Assembly (NCBI RefSeq): GCF_004216775.1
Contig: NZ_SGXF01000010.1
Location: forward strand, 1-64,000
DNA: 64,000 bases
Source: Cuneatibacter caecimuris
Lineage (GTDB): Bacteria; Bacillota; Clostridia; Lachnospirales; Lachnospiraceae
Direction: 5' to 3'
Within the stretch, counting starts at the first letter, position 1, and each line of letters begins with the position of its first letter. Position numbers and translations under genes: made by a program. Under the pieces are notes generated by a model that was given only the letters and a program-made list of their open reading frames with translations, did no database searches and had not been told where the DNA came from. This document shows positions 61,305 to 64,000 of the stretch, one piece after another.

Positions 61305-64000
61305 TTAATTAAATGGTATTTCCTCATCAGCGTCTTCTGGAATGTTCATAAAGTCCTCGAGTTTAGGTTTTGGAATATAAGGATCGTCGGATATGAACCA
61401 TTCGAAGTCACCGTATTTGGATATGGTTTCCACTGCGTCGTCTACAAGCTTGTCATAATAGGAACGATCAATAGAATCCTCTTTGGAGAGTTCTTTAACC
61501 ATTTCGGACTCCAACCAACGATAGCCTTTTGATCCGGTAGCTGCATAATATTTCCCATCTTTTTCCCGCATGAGCAAACCGCCGCCGGCTCCAGGCTTAA
61601 TTGGACAGAACTGACCAACTCGTCCAATGAAAATATAATTGTGAGTCGCCTCGTCTTTTTTACAAAGCTCGCTGTATCTTGCTCCTATTTCTTCGTATGT
61701 ATATCCGTATTTAGATGCGACATCTTCAAGAGATTTCCCTCCAGCCTGACTATTCCAAGCCTTGTCGATGGCACTTAATTCCCTTTCTTCCTCGGTTGTA
61801 AGCTGCGGAAGTTTCTCGTTCATGTCTAAATATAAAGCGCTGCTTACCGACTTGGTTTCACACATATCTTTAAAGACAATTTCTTCGCCGCTGAAAAGTT
61901 TTTTGAAGACATAGGGAATCTGGAACTGAGTTCCTGTGGCTGTCCATTTTCCGTCTTTATACTTGGCAATATAGACAGCGTCATTTACCAGGCACATCCG
62001 GTCATATGTAGCCTCGTGCTCAAAGGTATAACCATATCGCTTTCCGTAATCCATAACAAACTGGATAATCTCCGGTGTCGCATCAGGAATCTTGATAGAA
62101 TCCGTCTTAATGTGAGCAACAGTAAAGCCCCGTTCCTGTACCTCGTGTTTGAGGTTAATCATGAACAGAGCTCCTCGTTTGGCTACAATATTATCTTTGT
62201 TTCTCGGATCACGGAACGGATTCTCGAAGTTAGCAGAAGTCAGACCGTATACCGAGTTGATTGCCGTCTTCAAAGCATTCGCTAAATCCTTTGCTGTCAT
62301 CTCTCCGTCAATGACCTTCTGGATATATGGTGTCAACTTCCCATCCAGCATATGATTGACTTCGTCCCAAGCTTCGTGTTTGATGCTGACTCGTCCTTCC
62401 ACAATGTCACGGAAGGCTCTCGTAAATTTCACACCGAACAGAACTTCTGCAATTGCACTATGAGGATGCATAGAGGAAATATCCAGCAATGCCACATTTC
62501 CGTACATACCAGGTTCTGCATAGACATAACCGCCTTCTCCAACTTCTTCTCCTCGATATGTCGATTTTCCATTCTCATACTTGTATCCAGGAAAATATGG
62601 TAAGAGACTTCCTTCATCGCCATGCGTTTGCGCCATCATTTCAGGACACGCTTCGGCCAAGAAGGAATAGGTTTCTTCATCAAGGTGATGCACTGGCTCT
62701 GCCAGATTTCGGTAATTGAACTGATCCTGTGGTTTCCGCTCATTTCCAAATATAATTTTCTGGGTAAGCGTATTGGTCGTATCATTCACCGTCATTCCAG
62801 CCAAATCTGCCAGAATCTGTCGTGCTGTCCAGTCAGCTTTCAGATAATGGAATGCCGCTTCGGTTGCAATTACATCGTTATCACAATACTCGGCAACTTT
62901 CGTCCACATTTCTTCCGGAACCGGTTGATCCCACGGAAGTCCCAACTCCTGATGGTGGATACCCATCTCAATCTCCAATTTCTTCAGGCTCTTTTTATTT
63001 CCAGCAGATGCAAAGTCATACACATCTGTATAAGAAACATTGTAGGCTTCTCCAAAGAAACAATTGGGGCTGCCGCTGATGATTTTTTGCGAGAGGTTAT
63101 AAAGTTGCTCGTTTGTATAACCCATGAGTCTTGCATACAGAATATGATTATCATATCGCCGACAGTTAAACCCGACCAACCGGAATCGCATCAATTCCTC
63201 AATCTCCGTTGGAGTCGGGTTAATCATACGCACCACAGGCTTTCCTTCGCCCTCGATTTTCCAGTTTACAAGGAACAGATTTGGAAATACCTCAATATCG
63301 TAAAATACCAACTTTGCTTCTTCGTTTCTCCCCGCTGTGGAAGGGTCTGCTGATTTAAACTGCATCTTATTAACCAGCTTGATACAGTATTCGGCCTGAT
63401 GCGTACTATTCGCAGCAAATGCTAAAACCGCATTCCGCATGTCCGTCACGTCATAACTCAAATCGCTGGAATATGCGTCCTCCAGTATTTTGTAGATAAA
63501 GTCGATACTGGGCTTAGTACCCGGATGGATTTCTTTATTCAGATTTCTCTTGATTAGTGTTCTAAGCCCTTTCTCGCTTTTAATCGCTTCAAAATTTACC
63601 ATTTTATCTTCTCCTTTCATCGGTAAACCAGAGCTAATCGTTGCGATGGGCAAATCATTACACTTTGTAAGTTTTCTTCGTAATGAGCTTTTACCCGTGA
63701 ACACTTTCACTTCGATGTGGTCGTCATAAATACGACTCAGTTTTTTCACATCTCCCGTATAAATATAATGAAGATGAACCCCCTTTCCGCTTTTGCTTAG
63801 CTCTGCATAAGTCGCCGGCCACTTGCTTGCTTCTTCTACATTCCGTTCGAAGGATTTATTCCCTTCCTTATTTGGAATATCGAAATCAATTACGATGTGG
63901 TTTTCCGGGACTTTAACATAGTGGATTTTAGAAGTATCCAAATCCGATAGCTTCGTTTTTACCTTGTCCCATTTCATGGAAGGTGTTTCTTTGTCTGTTG
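61305..64000 (-). CDS. AEP primase fused to family B DNA polymerase, 5' end cut by the window
   Basis: Open to the window edge, so partial; numbering starts at Met of 63977. Residues 20-120 are primase-like: Asp31 and Asp33 (VIDFDI), then [11 protein letters not shown] with His68. Polymerase part: 3'-5' exonuclease DIE at 227-229, YxxxD at 364-368, palm motif [14 protein letters not shown] (Asp499), motif [10 protein letters not shown] (570-578), motif C KTDS (Asp626). Motif C lacks the usual first Asp (DTDS). An internal start at 63602 could give a polymerase of 765 aa. Replicates phage DNA. Confidence 0.85.
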   Translation of the reverse strand, partial: TDKETPSMKWDKVKTKLSDLDTSKIHYVKVPENHIVIDFDIPNKEGNKSFERNVEEASKWPATYAELSKSGKGVHLHYIYTGDVKKLSRIYDDHIEVKVFTGKSSLRRKLTKCNDLPIATISSGLPMKGEDKMVNFEAIKSEKGLRTLIKRNLNKEIHPGTKPSIDFIYKILEDAYSSDLSYDVTDMRNAVLAFAANSTHQAEYCIKLVNKMQFKSADPSTAGRNEEAKLVFYDIEVFPNLFLVNWKIEGEGKPVVRMINPTPTEIEELMRFRLVGFNCRRYDNHILYARLMGYTNEQLYNLSQKIISGSPNCFFGEAYNVSYTDVYDFASAGNKKSLKKLEIEMGIHHQELGLPWDQPVPEEMWTKVAEYCDNDVIATEAAFHYLKADWTARQILADLAGMTVNDTTNTLTQKIIFGNERKPQDQFNYRNLAEPVHHLDEETYSFLAEACPEMMAQTHGDEGSLLPYFPGYKYENGKSTYRGEEVGEGGYVYAEPGMYGNVALLDISSMHPHSAIAEVLFGVKFTRAFRDIVEGRVSIKHEAWDEVNHMLDGKLTPYIQKVIDGEMTAKDLANALKTAINSVYGLTSANFENPFRDPRNKDNIVAKRGALFMINLKHEVQERGFTVAHIKTDSIKIPDATPEIIQFVMDYGKRYGYTFEHEATYDRMCLVNDAVYIAKYKDGKWTATGTQFQIPYVFKKLFSGEEIVFKDMCETKSVSSALYLDMNEKLPQLTTEEERELSAIDKAWNSQAGGKSLEDVASKYGYTYEEIGARYSELCKKDEATHNYIFIGRVGQFCPIKPGAGGGLLMREKDGKYYAATGSKGYRWLESEMVKELSKEDSIDRSYYDKLVDDAVETISKYGDFEWFISDDPYIPKPKLEDFMNIPEDADEEIPFN
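63600..63617 (-). promoter_or_regulatory. Internal ribosome site for polymerase-only product
   Basis: AAAGGAG (63611-63617) lies 8 nt before an in-frame ATG (63600-63602, Met126, [12 protein letters not shown]) between the primase-like and polymerase domains. It mirrors the internal start in the protease-capsid gene. Confidence 0.6.

Larger units (their letters stand above)
17800..64000. mobile_element. Siphophage-type prophage, left part; right end beyond window
   Basis: A nearly unbroken run of minus-strand phage genes: replication, RNA polymerase-like, packaging, head, tail, DGR and lysis. The left edge lies between the terminator at 17713-17740 and the stop of the last phage gene at 17877; no direct repeat can be paired because the other end is not in view. 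No integrase, excisionase or repressor was seen, so these should lie to the right. Virion genes are intact, with one IS insertion in the accessory region. Confidence 0.9.

Overview
The window looks like the chromosome of an anaerobic, spore-forming Gram-positive of the class Clostridia, most likely a Lachnospiraceae member. Family-level placement is inference from gene style. The evidence is the argR-recN-spoIVB-spo0A cluster at the left, strong GGAGG-type ribosome sites, and a large co-directional siphophage-type prophage at the right. Nearly every gene is on the minus strand, so transcription runs right to left.

Region 1 (1-17.7 kb) is host chromosome. It holds the sporulation regulator Spo0A and the SpoIVB protease, RecN and ArgR. 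These are followed by a coupled pair of an HD-GYP-like protein and a soluble hybrid histidine kinase, then a sugar-phosphate isomerase-like protein, TrpRS and a D-2-hydroxyacid dehydrogenase. A small membrane protein on the plus strand, an NSS-type sodium symporter, a MATE exporter, a P1-family peptidase and peptidase E complete the set. Two decayed genes lie next to the prophage edge.

Region 2 (about 17.8-44.6 kb) is the prophage structural and lysis module, read from terminase at the right to holin at the left: TerS-like protein, HNH protein, connector, TerL, portal, coiled-coil protein, fused protease-capsid, head-tail proteins, tail tube, chaperones, amidase, tape measure, distal tail proteins. 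It ends in a complete diversity-generating retroelement (DGR): target gene with VR, Avd, TR and reverse transcriptase. TR and VR match over 89 bp, and all 19 differences fall on TR adenines. The capsid and tail-tube genes both end in the heptamer AAACCCT followed by stop, a conserved stem-loop and a paralogous 128-codon domain in the -1 frame. This is a strong signature of programmed frameshifting at two sites.

Region 3 (44.6-64 kb) holds early, replication and accessory genes. They include a 915-aa protein with a DFDGD motif resembling YonO-type single-chain RNA polymerases, two PD-(D/E)XK nucleases, a lipoprotein cassette behind a structured leader RNA, an iteron-like repeat region, and many small phage genes. 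An IS110-family element on the plus strand, a LemA-family protein, a helicase, an ssDNA-binding-like protein and an AEP primase-PolB fusion follow. The last runs off the right edge. No integrase, repressor or attachment site is visible, so the prophage continues beyond the window.
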